Shown here piece after piece: positions 25,485-34,850 of a DNA stretch of 64,000 nucleotides (positions are counted from its first letter, which is position 1; every line of letters starts with the position of its first letter). The position numbers were made by a program, and so were the translations under genes. Origin of the DNA: Bacillus sp. 2B10 (GTDB taxonomy: Bacteria; Pseudomonadota; Alphaproteobacteria; Sphingomonadales; Sphingomonadaceae); the NCBI GenBank assembly GCA_003946805.1, contig RPSH01000008.1, forward strand, positions 1 to 64,000. Direction: 5' to 3'. The notes under the pieces were generated by a model that saw only the letters and a program-made list of their open reading frames with translations, was not told the origin of the DNA and did no database searches.

Positions 25485-28400
25485 CTACCCCGCCGCCTTC
25501 GCGAGTCCCCGCGAAATCTGGAGTGCGGCGTTCAGCCGGGCCTGTGGGTCGCCGAAGTTGCGGCTGATGACCAGTCGCATGTCGGGGCGGAGTTTGGCGG
25601 TGCCGTTGAGCTTGTCGACATAGGCGAGCAGCCCCTCGACGCTGGGGAATTTGTCCTCGTGGAAGCTGACGATCGCGCCCTTTGCGCCGACGTCGATCTT
25701 GGCGACGCACGCCTTTTTCGCGTTCAGCTTCGCTTCGATCAGTTGCAGCAGATTGGCGGTGGCGACCGGTAGCGTGCCGAAGCGGTCGATCAGTTCGGTA
25801 GCGAAGGCGTCGATGCCGGCGCGGTCCTCGACATCGTTGAGGCGGCGATAAAGGCCCATGCGCAGGTCGAGGTCGGGAACATACTCCTCCGGGATCAGAA
25901 TCGGTGCATCGACGGTGATCGCGGGCGAGAAGTCCTTGGGCTTGTCGTCGCGCAGGCCGCCGGCCTTGGCGTCGAGGATCGCCTCCTCCAGCATCGACTG
26001 GTAGAGTTCGAAGCCGACTTCCTTGATATGGCCGGACTGTTCGTCGCCGAGCATGTTGCCGGCGCCGCGAATGTCGAGGTCGTGCGACGCAAGCTGGAAG
26101 CCGGCGCCGAGCGATTCGAGGTCGGACAACACCTTCAGCCGCTTTTCCGCCGCTTCGCTGACCAGCCGTTCGGGGGGTGTGGTCATGTACGCATAGGCGC
26201 GGGTCTTCGACCGGCCGACGCGGCCGCGCAGCTGGTAGAGTTGCGCCAGGCCGAACTTGTCGGCGCGGTTGATGATGAGCGTGTTGGCCGAGGGGATGTC
26301 GAGGCCGGATTCCACGATGGTGGTCGATACCAGCAGGTCGTAGCGCTTGTCGTAGAAAGCCGACATGCGTTCCTCGACCTCGGTCGGAGCCATTTGCCCA
26401 TGGGCGACGACGTAGCGGATTTCGGGAATTTCCTGCGTCAGGAACTTCTCGATATCGGGCAGGTCGGCGATGCGCGGGGTGACGAAATACGCCTGCCCGC
26501 CGCGATAATGTTCGCGCAGCAACGCCTCGCGCAGCACCACCGGGTCCCATGGCATGATGTAGGTGCGCACCGCGAGGCGATCAACCGGCGGGGTCTGGAT
26601 CACCGACAGTTCGCGCAGGCCCGACATCGCCATCTGCAACGTGCGGGGGATCGGGGTGGCGGTGAGCGTCAGGACGTGGACGTCGGCCTTCATCGCCTTC
26701 AGCCGTTCCTTGTGCGTCACGCCGAAACGCTGTTCCTCGTCGACGATGACGAGGCCGAGGCGCTTGAAAACGACCTGTTTCGACAGCACGGCATGGGTGC
26801 CGACCACCACGTCGATGGTGCCATTGGCGAGGCCGTCGCGGACCTTCTTCGCCTCGGTCGCGGTGACGAGGCGGCTGAGGCGGCCGATTTCGAGCGGGAA
26901 GCCTTCGAAGCGGGCCTTGAAGTTGTTGTAGTGCTGGCGCGCGAGGAGCGTGGTCGGGCAGACGATCGCGACCTGCATCCCGGCCATGGCGGCGACGAAG
27001 GCGGCGCGCAGCGCCACCTCGGTCTTGCCGAAGCCGACATCGCCGACGACCAGCCGGTCCATCGGGCGACCCGCGCCCAAGTCTTCGAGGACGTCGGCGA
27101 TGGCGCGTTCCTGATCGTCGGTCTCCTGATAGGGGAAACGGTCGACGAAGGCGGGATAGCCGCCGCTGTCGGGTTCGGCGATATCGGCGGGGCGCATCGC
27201 GCGCTTGGCGGCGGTGGCGATCAGGTCGCCCGCGATCTCGCGGATGCGATCCTTCATCCGCGCCTTGCGCCGCTGCCATGCCTCGCCGCCCAGACGGTCG
27301 AGCGATGCGCCTTCCTCGCCAGCGCCGTAGCGGCTGAGGACTTCGAGGTTCTCGACCGGCACGTAGAGCTTGTCGCCGCCGGCATATTCGAGCTGGACGC
27401 AGTCGTGCGGGGCCTTTGCCACCGGCACCTGCGTCAGCCCGACATAGCGACCGATGCCGTGGTCGGCATGGACGACGAGGTCGCCGGGCGACAGGGTGGC
27501 GAGTTCCTGGAGAAAGGCGTCGGTATTCTTGCGGCGTTTGGCGCGGCGGACGAGGCGGTCGCCGAGCATGTCCTGTTCTGTCAGCACCGCGAGCGTTTCG
27601 GCGGTGAAGCCGTGGTCGAGCGGCAGGACGACGAACGACACGGTCGACTTCGCGCCGCCCAGCGCCTGCTGCCACGTCTCGACGGTCGACACGCCGGTCA
27701 GGTCGTGATCGGCGAGCAGGCCCATCAGCCGTTCGCGCGCGCCCTCCGAATAGCTGGCGAGAATCGGCTTGCGACCCTGTTTGCGCAGCGAAGCGATATG
27801 ATCGACGACGGCTTCGTAGATATTCGCCTGTTGCGTGCGTTCGGGGGTGAAGTCGCGGGGGCCGTCGACCTCGAAATCCAGCGAGGTGGCGCTGTCGGGG
27901 GCGTGGAACGGCGTGACCTGATGCGCGGCGGTGTCCGACAGGCGGTCGGTCCATTCCTCCACCGACAGGTAGAGCGCATTGGGGAGCAGCGGGCGGTAGC
28001 TGCCCGGATCGCTGGTCTGCGCGCGGACACGGTTGGTGTGATAATCGGCGATCGATTCGAAACGCTGTTCGGCGGCGGCGGGGACGCCGGCGTCACGGAC
28101 GATGACCGCTTCGGGGGAAAGGTGGTCGAAGAAGGTTTCCAGCCGGTCTTCGAAGAAGGGCAGCCAGTGTTCCATGCCCGACAGGCGGCGGCCGTCGCTG
28201 ATCGCCTGATAGATCGGATCGCCGGTCGCGGTCGCGCCGAATTTCTCGCGGTAGCGGGTGCGGAAGCGCTTGATCGAGTCCTCGTCGAGCAGCGCTTCGG
28301 AGGCGGGGAGCAGGGTGAAGCCGTCGACGCGGCCGGTGGTGCGCTGGTCCTCTGGCGAAAAGGTGCGGACGGTTTCGATCTCGTCGCCGAAGAAGTCGAG

Positions 28401-28943
28401 GCGCAGGCCGACCTCGGAGCCCGAGGGCCACAGGTCGACAAGGCCACCGCGCACGGCGAATTCGCCCGCGTCGTGGACGGTATCGACGCGGTTGTAGCCG
28501 TTGGCCTGCAACAGCGCGGACAGGCGGGGGAGCGAGATGCGCTCGCCCGGGGCGAGGCGCGCGACGAGTTGGCGGATGCGGAACGGGGTCAGCGTGCGCT
28601 GGCTGGCGGCGTTGACGGTGGTGACGATCAGGCGCGGGCCCTTTGCCGCACCCTGCATCGCGTGGAGTGCCGCGAGGCGTTCGGCCATCGAGCGCAGCGT
28701 GGGGCTGGCCCGGTCATAGGGCAGGCAGTCCCATGCCGGGAATTGCAGGACGACCAGGTCGGGGGCGAAGAACGGCGCGGTCGTGGCGACGGCGCGCATC
28801 GCCGCTTCGTCGGGCGCGATGTAGATCAGGTCGCCCTTCGCGCCGCGCGCGAGGTCGGCGAGCAGGACAGGGAGAAAGCCGCCCGGAACGCCCGCAAGGG
28901 TCAGCGAACGGGGAGCGGAGAGGATTTTGGAGAGGTCGGGCAT
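25485..28943 (-). CDS. mfd: Transcription-repair coupling factor
   Basis: This 1152-residue Mfd displaces RNA polymerase stalled at DNA damage and recruits UvrA. N-terminal UvrB-like domains (about 1-330) are followed by the RNAP-interacting domain (about 480-560; LSPGDLVVHADHGIGRYVG). The RecG-like translocase follows, with Walker A in GDVGFGKT (about 628-635), DEEQRFG, and TATPIPRTLQMAMSG. The C-terminal TRCF domain lies at about 990-1130. ATG at 28943 (MPDLSKIL) fits the family; a longer frame from 29066 would include a repeat. It ends next to the accessory patch on its downstream side. Confidence 0.97.
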   Translation of the reverse strand: MPDLSKILSAPRSLTLAGVPGGFLPVLLADLARGAKGDLIYIAPDEAAMRAVATTAPFFAPDLVVLQFPAWDCLPYDRASPTLRSMAERLAALHAMQGAAKGPRLIVTTVNAASQRTLTPFRIRQLVARLAPGERISLPRLSALLQANGYNRVDTVHDAGEFAVRGGLVDLWPSGSEVGLRLDFFGDEIETVRTFSPEDQRTTGRVDGFTLLPASEALLDEDSIKRFRTRYREKFGATATGDPIYQAISDGRRLSGMEHWLPFFEDRLETFFDHLSPEAVIVRDAGVPAAAEQRFESIADYHTNRVRAQTSDPGSYRPLLPNALYLSVEEWTDRLSDTAAHQVTPFHAPDSATSLDFEVDGPRDFTPERTQQANIYEAVVDHIASLRKQGRKPILASYSEGARERLMGLLADHDLTGVSTVETWQQALGGAKSTVSFVVLPLDHGFTAETLAVLTEQDMLGDRLVRRAKRRKNTDAFLQELATLSPGDLVVHADHGIGRYVGLTQVPVAKAPHDCVQLEYAGGDKLYVPVENLEVLSRYGAGEEGASLDRLGGEAWQRRKARMKDRIREIAGDLIATAAKRAMRPADIAEPDSGGYPAFVDRFPYQETDDQERAIADVLEDLGAGRPMDRLVVGDVGFGKTEVALRAAFVAAMAGMQVAIVCPTTLLARQHYNNFKARFEGFPLEIGRLSRLVTATEAKKVRDGLANGTIDVVVGTHAVLSKQVVFKRLGLVIVDEEQRFGVTHKERLKAMKADVHVLTLTATPIPRTLQMAMSGLRELSVIQTPPVDRLAVRTYIMPWDPVVLREALLREHYRGGQAYFVTPRIADLPDIEKFLTQEIPEIRYVVAHGQMAPTEVEERMSAFYDKRYDLLVSTTIVESGLDIPSANTLIINRADKFGLAQLYQLRGRVGRSKTRAYAYMTTPPERLVSEAAEKRLKVLSDLESLGAGFQLASHDLDIRGAGNMLGDEQSGHIKEVGFELYQSMLEEAILDAKAGGLRDDKPKDFSPAITVDAPILIPEEYVPDLDLRMGLYRRLNDVEDRAGIDAFATELIDRFGTLPVATANLLQLIEAKLNAKKACVAKIDVGAKGAIVSFHEDKFPSVEGLLAYVDKLNGTAKLRPDMRLVISRNFGDPQARLNAALQISRGLAKAAG

Positions 28944-28987
28944 CGGGTTCCTGATCGGCGACGGCCATCGCGCATGTGCCGTTTGCC

Positions 28988-29083
28988 CTGAGTAGCTATT
29001 GAGCTTGTCGAAAGAGCGTATCGAAGGGTGGGTTCCGCACGGTGCTTCGATACGAGCCTTCGACAAGCTCAGTCTCTACTCAG
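28988..29083. repeat. Dispersed inverted repeat, family E, copy 2
   Basis: CTGAGTAGctattGAGCTTGTCG and CGACAAGCTCagtctCTACTCAG are complementary ends, with an inner CGTATCGAAG/CTTCGATACG pair. The layout matches the copies at 8031-8137 and 32265-32366 but is more diverged. It lies between mfd and sdhE. Confidence 0.8.
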
Positions 29084-29110
29084 CATGAACGGATTTTGTT
29101 CAATCTCCAG

Positions 29111-29377
29111 TCAGCGGCTGACCGGCACGAAATCCATTTTCCGCATCGCGTGCAGCACCGGATGGTCGAACGGCGCAGGCGCGGGCTGGACGCCCATCGC
29201 CCATGCCATGATGTCGACATCCTGTTCTTCGAGGAACACCTCGAACCAGTCCATGTCGGCGTCGCTCCACGTCGCCGAATGCGCATCGAAATAACCGCCG
29301 ATCATCAGGTCGGCTTCGCGGGTGCCGCGATGCCAGCTGCGGAATTTCAGGCGCTTGAGGCGGGTTTCGCGGTCCAT
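29111..29377 (-). CDS. sdhE: Succinate dehydrogenase flavinylation factor SdhE
   Basis: This 88-residue protein is an SdhE/Sdh5/YgfY assembly factor that promotes covalent FAD attachment to SdhA. The essential RGxxE motif is R17-G-T-R-E21, in the typical context WHRGTREADLMIGGY. The small all-helical domain is complete. It is divergent from recG, 69 bases apart, and lies upstream of mfd on the same strand with a repeat between. Confidence 0.95.
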   Translation of the reverse strand: MDRETRLKRLKFRSWHRGTREADLMIGGYFDAHSATWSDADMDWFEVFLEEQDVDIMAWAMGVQPAPAPFDHPVLHAMRKMDFVPVSR

Positions 29378-29446
29378 GGGCTTCCAATAGCGATTGACCG
29401 GCGGACGCTGGAAGCGGACGCCGGTTAGGATTAGGGCGAGATAGTC

Positions 29447-31507
29447 ATGCGTCCCGATCTGCTCAACCCGCTGTTTGCCGAAGTCACCTCGTTAAAGGGG
29501 GTCGGCCCCGCGCTGGCCAAGCCGCTGGAGCGGTTGAAGCTCGGCCGGGTGGTGGATGTCGCGTTCCACCTGCCGACCGGCTGGGTCGAACGGTTGAAGC
29601 GCGACGAACTGATGGTGCAGGATGCCGGGCGGGTGATCGCGATTCCCCTGACCGCGACCGATTACCGGGTCAGCGCCGGGCGGGGACCGACGCGGGTGCA
29701 GGCGGCGGACAAGCACGGCAATATCGTCAACCTGACGTATTTCGGCGGATCGTCGGGATGGGTGAAGAAGCTGTTCCCGCTGGGCGAGACGCGGATCGTG
29801 TCGGGCAAGCTGGAGACGTACGGGCAGGAATTGCAGATGGTCCATCCCGACCATGTGCTGCCGGTGGACGAGGCCGACAGCCTGCCCGAGCGCGAGGCGA
29901 TCTATCCGTTGTCGGAGGGGCTGACGTCGCGCCGGGTCGGGCAACTGGCGGCGCAGGCGATCGAACGCGCGCCCGAGATGCCCGAATGGATCGAGCCGAG
30001 CCTGCTGGCGAAGCATGACTGGCCGGCGTGGAAAGCGGCGCTGGCGCGCATCCATGCCGATCCGGCCGATGCGAAGGCGCGCGAGCGGCTGGCCTATGAC
30101 GAGGTGTTCGCCAACCAGCTGGCGCTGTTGCTGGTGCGCGGCGAGGCGCGGGCGCGCAAAGGGCGGTCGCTGACCGGCGACGGGCGGCTGCGGGCGAAGC
30201 TCGACCTGCCGTACCAGCCGACCGGCGCACAGTCGCGGACGATCGGCGAGATCGAGGGCGACATGGCGCAGACCCAGCCGATGCTGCGGCTGCTGCAAGG
30301 GGACGTCGGGTCGGGCAAGACGCTGGTCGCGCTGATGGCGCTGCTGATCGCGGTCGAGGGCGGGGCGCAGGGGGCGTTGCTGGCGCCGACCGAAATCCTT
30401 GCGCGGCAACATTATGCGACGTTGCAGCGGCAGCTGGCCGGGACCGGTGTGACCGTCGCCGCGCTGACCGGACGCGACAAGGGGCGGGTGCGCGAGGGCG
30501 TGCTGATGGGGCTGGCCGACGGGTCGATCGATATCCTGATCGGCACGCACGCGATCTTTCAGGAAGCGGTCGGATATCGCGACCTGGGGCTGGTGGTGGT
30601 CGACGAACAGCATCGCTTCGGCGTGGCGCAGCGGATGATGTTGCAGGCCAAGGCGGTGCGCCCGCCGCACCTGCTGGTGATGACCGCGACGCCGATCCCG
30701 CGCACGCTGACGCTGGCGCAATATGGCGAGATGGACGTCAGCCGGCTGGACGAGATGCCGCCGGGGCGTGAGCCGATCGAGACGGTGGTGATGTCCGAGG
30801 ACAAGCTGGACGCGGTGGTCGACGGGCTGGCGCGGCACCTGTCGGCGGGGAAGCAGGCGTATTGGGTGTGCCCGCTGGTCGAGGAGAGCGAGAAGTCCGA
30901 CCTCGCCGCCGCCGAGGCGCGGGCGGAGGTGCTGCGGGCGCGCTTCGGCGACAAGGTGGCGCTGGTCCATGGGCGGATGAAGCCGATCGAGAAGGACGCG
31001 GTGATGGCCGGGTTCTCGGCGGCGCGCGCGGGTGTGCTGGTGGCGACGACGGTGATCGAGGTGGGCGTCGACGTGCCGAACGCCACGCTGATCGTGATCG
31101 AGGCGGCGGACCGGTTCGGGCTGGCGCAGTTGCACCAGTTGCGCGGGCGCGTGGGGCGCGGCGGAGGCAAGTCGGTATGCCTTTTGCTGCGGGGGAACGC
31201 GCTGTCGGAGACGTCGCGGGCAAGGCTGGCGCTGATGCGCGAGAGCAATGACGGATTCCGGATCGCCGAGGAGGATCTGCGGCTGCGTGGCGGCGGCGAG
31301 CTGCTGGGGACGCGGCAGTCGGGGGAGGCGATGTTCCGGCTGGCCAGCCCCGAAATGCTGGCCGAGCTGCTGCCAGTCGCCAATGCCGATGCGCGGTTGC
31401 TGGTGGATCGTGATGGCGGGCTGGAAGGGCCGCGCGGGCAGGCGGCGCGGGTGGCGTTGTACCTGTTCGAGCGCGATGCGGGGGTGGGGCGGTTGCGGTC
31501 GGGGTGA
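29447..31507 (+). CDS. recG: ATP-dependent DNA helicase RecG
   Basis: This 686-residue helicase remodels stalled replication forks and Holliday junctions. The N-terminal wedge/OB domain covers about 1-190. The helicase core has Walker A GDVGSGKT at about 285-292, the DEQHRFG box, TATPIPRTL, and conserved motif VI region (LRGRVGRGG). The C-terminal RecG domain (SNDGFRIAEEDLRLRGGGELLGTRQSG) is present. Length matches the family. Repeat sequence follows directly after the stop. Confidence 0.97.
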   Translation: MRPDLLNPLFAEVTSLKGVGPALAKPLERLKLGRVVDVAFHLPTGWVERLKRDELMVQDAGRVIAIPLTATDYRVSAGRGPTRVQAADKHGNIVNLTYFGGSSGWVKKLFPLGETRIVSGKLETYGQELQMVHPDHVLPVDEADSLPEREAIYPLSEGLTSRRVGQLAAQAIERAPEMPEWIEPSLLAKHDWPAWKAALARIHADPADAKARERLAYDEVFANQLALLLVRGEARARKGRSLTGDGRLRAKLDLPYQPTGAQSRTIGEIEGDMAQTQPMLRLLQGDVGSGKTLVALMALLIAVEGGAQGALLAPTEILARQHYATLQRQLAGTGVTVAALTGRDKGRVREGVLMGLADGSIDILIGTHAIFQEAVGYRDLGLVVVDEQHRFGVAQRMMLQAKAVRPPHLLVMTATPIPRTLTLAQYGEMDVSRLDEMPPGREPIETVVMSEDKLDAVVDGLARHLSAGKQAYWVCPLVEESEKSDLAAAEARAEVLRARFGDKVALVHGRMKPIEKDAVMAGFSAARAGVLVATTVIEVGVDVPNATLIVIEAADRFGLAQLHQLRGRVGRGGGKSVCLLLRGNALSETSRARLALMRESNDGFRIAEEDLRLRGGGELLGTRQSGEAMFRLASPEMLAELLPVANADARLLVDRDGGLEGPRGQAARVALYLFERDAGVGRLRSG

Positions 31508-31512
31508 CTCTT

Positions 31513-31609
31513 TCGTCACTCCCGCGGAGGCGGGAGTCCATATGCGCTGACGTTGCGGATGGAGCCGGACGGTTGGCGTGTATGGATTCCCGCCTTCGCG
31601 GGAATGACG
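31513..31609. repeat. Dispersed palindromic repeat, family C, unit 1
   Basis: The ends CGTCACTCCCGCGGAGGCGGGAGTCCAT and ATGGATTCCCGCCTTCGCGGGAATGACG are each palindromic and complementary to one another across about 40 bases. This is a REP/BIME pair; a second unit follows at 31639-31736. Confidence 0.8.
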
Positions 31610-31638
31610 ATTTGGGAGCGGGTGCTCGCCCGAACCAA

Positions 31639-31736
31639 CCGTCATTCCGGCGTAGGCCGGAATCCATTGTGTCGGGTGCTGGCGATCGTTCGCAACGTCA
31701 CCTATCCATGGATTCCGGCTTTCGCCGGAATGACGT
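31639..31736. repeat. Dispersed palindromic repeat, family C, unit 2
   Basis: CCGTCATTCCGGCGTAGGCCGGAATCCAT and ATGGATTCCGGCTTTCGCCGGAATGACG pair as in unit 1. The two units are in the same orientation 30 bases apart. Confidence 0.8.
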
Positions 31737-31782
31737 TGGGGTTGGTTGCGCGGTTGCGTCGCAGCCGATAGCGCAAGTGCCC

Positions 31783-32223
31783 ATGAACGTCCTCGCCCCG
31801 CTCATCCTCGCCCTGCTCGGCGGTATCGGCCTTGCCGTGCAGCCGCCGACCAATGCGGCGCTCGGGCGGAGCGTCGGGTCGGTGCTGCTGGCGGCGCTGG
31901 TGTCGTTCGCTGTGGGGACCATGATCCTGATCGGGGTGTGGCTGGTCGCCGACCGGACGCCGCTGGCGAACCTGCGCGAGGCGCGGCCGTGGATGTTCCT
32001 CGGCGGGGCGTATGGCGCGTTCTTCGTCACGGCGGCGGCGTTTGCCGCGCCGCGGTTGGGGCTGGCGTCGATGCTGACGATCATGATCGCGACGCAGCTG
32101 ATCGCCGCGCTGGTCATCGACCGGTTCGGGTTGATCGGACTGCCGCGGACGTCGATCAGCGGGTTGCGGCTGGTCGGGGTGGCGCTGGTGCTGGTGGGCG
32201 CGGTGCTGGTTCGGCGGGGGTAG
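31783..32223 (+). CDS. DMT-superfamily inner-membrane protein (YdcZ/DUF606 type)
   Basis: This 146-residue protein has about five transmembrane helices and resembles the half-size DUF606 (YdcZ) transporters: MNVLAPLILALLGGIGLAVQPPTNAALG start, then GGAYGAFFVTAAAFAAPRLG and a C-terminal GLRLVGVALVLVGAVLVRRG helix. These proteins are thought to work as dimers and their substrates are mostly unknown. An in-frame GTG two codons upstream is an alternative start. No operon partner is evident. Confidence 0.85.
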   Translation: MNVLAPLILALLGGIGLAVQPPTNAALGRSVGSVLLAALVSFAVGTMILIGVWLVADRTPLANLREARPWMFLGGAYGAFFVTAAAFAAPRLGLASMLTIMIATQLIAALVIDRFGLIGLPRTSISGLRLVGVALVLVGAVLVRRG

Positions 32224-32264
32224 GTCGTCCTACCTTACGCTCACTCCGTTTGCTTCGAGCGTAG

Positions 32265-32366
32265 GTTCGAGCCTGTCGAGAACCGTAGTCGAGAAGGGGT
32301 GCCCCAAGCGACCCGTTCTCGACGGACGCTTCTCGACAGGCTCGAAGCTGCTCGAACCGAACGGGT
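32265..32366. repeat. Dispersed inverted repeat, family E, copy 3
   Basis: CGAGCCTGTCGAGAACCGTAGTCGAGAAGGGG at the left and CTTCTCGACAGGCTCG then AAGCTGCTCGAACCGAACGGG at the right closely match the copy at 8031-8137. It separates convergent genes (DMT protein and tyrS). Confidence 0.8.
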
Positions 32367-32393
32367 GGGCGGGGGGTGAGGGTAGGGTAAGCC

Positions 32394-33617
32394 CTACGCC
32401 GCCGGCGTCAGCAGGCCGTGATGCTTCTTGCCCGCCGACACGCGCACCGGCGAGTCGACCGCGATCACCTGTGCCTCGTCGACGACCTTCTCGCCATCGA
32501 CGCGCGCGCCGCCGCCCTTGATGAGGCGGCGGGCCTCGCCCTTCGACGCGGCGAGGCCGAGTGCCACCAGCGCGTCGACGACGTTGATCGCGCCTTCGAC
32601 GGCGAAGGTCGGCAGCGTGTCGCCCGCCGATCCCTCCTCGAAGGTGCGGCGGGCGGTTTCGGCGGCTTGCGTCGCGGCGTCGGCACCGCGGCACATCGCG
32701 GTGGCTTCGTTGGCGAGGATCTTCTTTGCCTCGTTGATCTCGGCGCCCGGCAGCGCTTCCAGCCGGGCGATCTCGTCGAGCGGCAGGTCGGTGAACAGGC
32801 GCAGGAAGCGGCCGACGTCGCGGTCGTCGGTGTTGCGCCAGAACTGCCAGTAATCGAAGTGCGGCAACTGGTCCTCGTGCAGCCAGACCGCGCCCGACAT
32901 GGTCTTGCCCATCTTGCCGCCGTCCGCCGTGGTGATGAGCGGGGTGGTGACGCCGTACACCTCGGTCCCATCCATGCGGCGCGCCAGTTCGATGCCGTTG
33001 ACGATGTTGCCCCACTGGTCGCTGCCGCCCATCTGCAACCGGCAGCCGTGGCGCTGCGCCAGCTCGCGGAAGTCATAGGCCTGCAAGATCATGTAGTTGA
33101 ATTCGAGGAACGACAGCGACTGTTCGCGCTCTAACCGCAGTTTCACCGAATCGAACGACAGCATCCGGTTGACCGAGAAATGCTGGCCGACCTCGCGCAG
33201 GAAGGGGATGTATTCGAGCGCGTCGAGCCAGTCGGCATTGTCGACCATTACCGCGTCCGACGGGCCGTCGCCGAAGGTCAGGAAGCGTTCGAAGATGCGC
33301 TTGATCGACGCGACGTTGCTGGCGATGCCGTCCTCGGCGAGCAGCTTGCGCGCCTCGTCCTTGAAGCTGGGGTCGCCGATCTTGCCGGTGCCGCCGCCCA
33401 TCAGCACGATCGGCTTGTGCCCGGCCTGCTGCATCCGGCGCAGCAGCATGATCTGCACGAGGCTGCCGACATGCAGCGACGGCGCGGTCGGATCGAAGCC
33501 GATATAGCCCGGCACGACCTGCTTCGCGGCCAGCGCGTCGAGGCCGGCGGCGTCGGTCAGCTGATGGATATAGCCCCGGTCGGACAGGGTGTTCAGCAGG
33601 TCGGAAGCATAGGTCAT
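32394..33617 (-). CDS. tyrS: Tyrosyl-tRNA synthetase
   Basis: This 407-residue class I aminoacyl-tRNA synthetase attaches Tyr to tRNA-Tyr. The HIGH-like motif is H49-V-G-S in PSLHVGSL, the Tyr-pocket stretch reads QAYDF (about 175-190), and the KMSKS-like loop reads [11 protein letters not shown]-terminal S4-like RNA-binding domain covers about 340-407 ([20 protein letters not shown]). It is divergent from anmK, about 100 bases apart. Confidence 0.97.
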   Translation of the reverse strand: MTYASDLLNTLSDRGYIHQLTDAAGLDALAAKQVVPGYIGFDPTAPSLHVGSLVQIMLLRRMQQAGHKPIVLMGGGTGKIGDPSFKDEARKLLAEDGIASNVASIKRIFERFLTFGDGPSDAVMVDNADWLDALEYIPFLREVGQHFSVNRMLSFDSVKLRLEREQSLSFLEFNYMILQAYDFRELAQRHGCRLQMGGSDQWGNIVNGIELARRMDGTEVYGVTTPLITTADGGKMGKTMSGAVWLHEDQLPHFDYWQFWRNTDDRDVGRFLRLFTDLPLDEIARLEALPGAEINEAKKILANEATAMCRGADAATQAAETARRTFEEGSAGDTLPTFAVEGAINVVDALVALGLAASKGEARRLIKGGGARVDGEKVVDEAQVIAVDSPVRVSAGKKHHGLLTPAA

Positions 33618-33718
33618 GCGCGCGTCTTTAGCGTCGCGATCGTACGCAAGTCCACGTATCTCGACTTGATGGGGCTGTGCGCGATACTAGGGGCAGTTAA
33701 CGCGACCGGAGTTGCCCC

Positions 33719-34840
33719 ATGCTTGCGATCGGCTTGATGTCTGGAACCTCGCTGGACGGCATCGACGCCGCGCTGATCGAGAGCGATGGCGAAGGCGGGG
33801 TGCGGCCGATCGCGTTCGTCGGCACGCCCTATGCCGACGCGGATCGCGCGGCACTGGTGGCGGCGACCGAGCTGGCGCTGCTGCTCGACGACCCGGGCGA
33901 GCATCCGTTGATCGCGCGGGCGGAGGCGGTGCTGACGCGCACCCATGCCGATGCGGTCGCCACGCTGCTGGACAAGGCGGGCGTCGAGGCGCGGGCGGTC
34001 GATGTGATCGGCTTTCACGGACAGACGGTGGCGCATCGCCCGGACAAGGGCTGGACGTGGCAGTTGGGCGACGGCGCGGCGCTGGCGACGGCCACGGGCA
34101 TCGACGTCGTCGCCGACCTGCGCGTCGACGACGTGAAGGCGGGCGGGCAGGGGGCGCCGCTGCTGCCGATCTATCATGCCGCCCGTGCGGCGGGGATGGA
34201 GAAGCCGGTTGCGGTGCTCAACCTCGGCGGGGTCGGCAACATCACATATGTCGGCGAGGGCGACGAACTGATCGCGTTCGATACCGGGCCGGCCAACGGG
34301 CTGGTCGACAGCTGGGTCGAGGCGGAAAGCGGCGCGCGCTACGATGCCGGCGGGGCGCTGGCGGGATCGGGGCAGGTCGATCAGGCGGTGCTGACGGCGA
34401 TGCTCGACCACCCCTTCTTCGACCTGGCCCATCCCAAGTCGCTCGACCGGCACGACTTCACGATCCAGCCGGCGCGCGGGCTGTCGGCGGCGGATGGCGC
34501 GGCGACGCTGACCGCGTTCACCGCCGCCTGCGTGGCCGAGGCGGTCGACCGGTTGCCGGCGCGGCCGAAACGGCTGCTGGTCGGCGGCGGCGGGCGGCAC
34601 AATCCGGTGATGCTGGCGATGATCGCCGAGCGCACCGGGCTGGCCCCCGAACCCAGCGACGCGTCGGGATGGGACGGCGACGCGCTGGAGGCCGAAGGGT
34701 TCGCCTATCTGGCGATCCGGTCGCTGAAAGGGTTGCCGATCACCTTTCCGGGGACGACCGGGGTGGCCGCGCCGATGACCGGGGGAACGCTGTACCGCAC
34801 GCAGCGCACGGGACTGGCGCTTCGCGTCGTCAGCGCCTAA
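33719..34840 (+). CDS. anmK: Anhydro-N-acetylmuramic acid kinase
   Basis: This 373-residue kinase converts anhydroMurNAc to MurNAc-6-phosphate in peptidoglycan recycling. The family start MLAIGLMSGTSLDGIDAAL contains the phosphate loop GTSxDG. Also seen are FHGQTV (about 101-106), LNLGGVGNIT (about 170-180) and FDTGPAN near 190. Length matches. An overlapping ORF cluster to its right may be in one operon: the next gene starts 10 bases after its stop. Confidence 0.95.
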   Translation: MLAIGLMSGTSLDGIDAALIESDGEGGVRPIAFVGTPYADADRAALVAATELALLLDDPGEHPLIARAEAVLTRTHADAVATLLDKAGVEARAVDVIGFHGQTVAHRPDKGWTWQLGDGAALATATGIDVVADLRVDDVKAGGQGAPLLPIYHAARAAGMEKPVAVLNLGGVGNITYVGEGDELIAFDTGPANGLVDSWVEAESGARYDAGGALAGSGQVDQAVLTAMLDHPFFDLAHPKSLDRHDFTIQPARGLSAADGAATLTAFTAACVAEAVDRLPARPKRLLVGGGGRHNPVMLAMIAERTGLAPEPSDASGWDGDALEAEGFAYLAIRSLKGLPITFPGTTGVAAPMTGGTLYRTQRTGLALRVVSA

Positions 34841-34850
34841 CCGCAACGCG

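Noticed and set aside
26028..28991. Long open frame on the + strand
   Set aside because: It is the antisense shadow of mfd; high GC keeps opposite frames open. The - strand frame carries all Mfd motifs.
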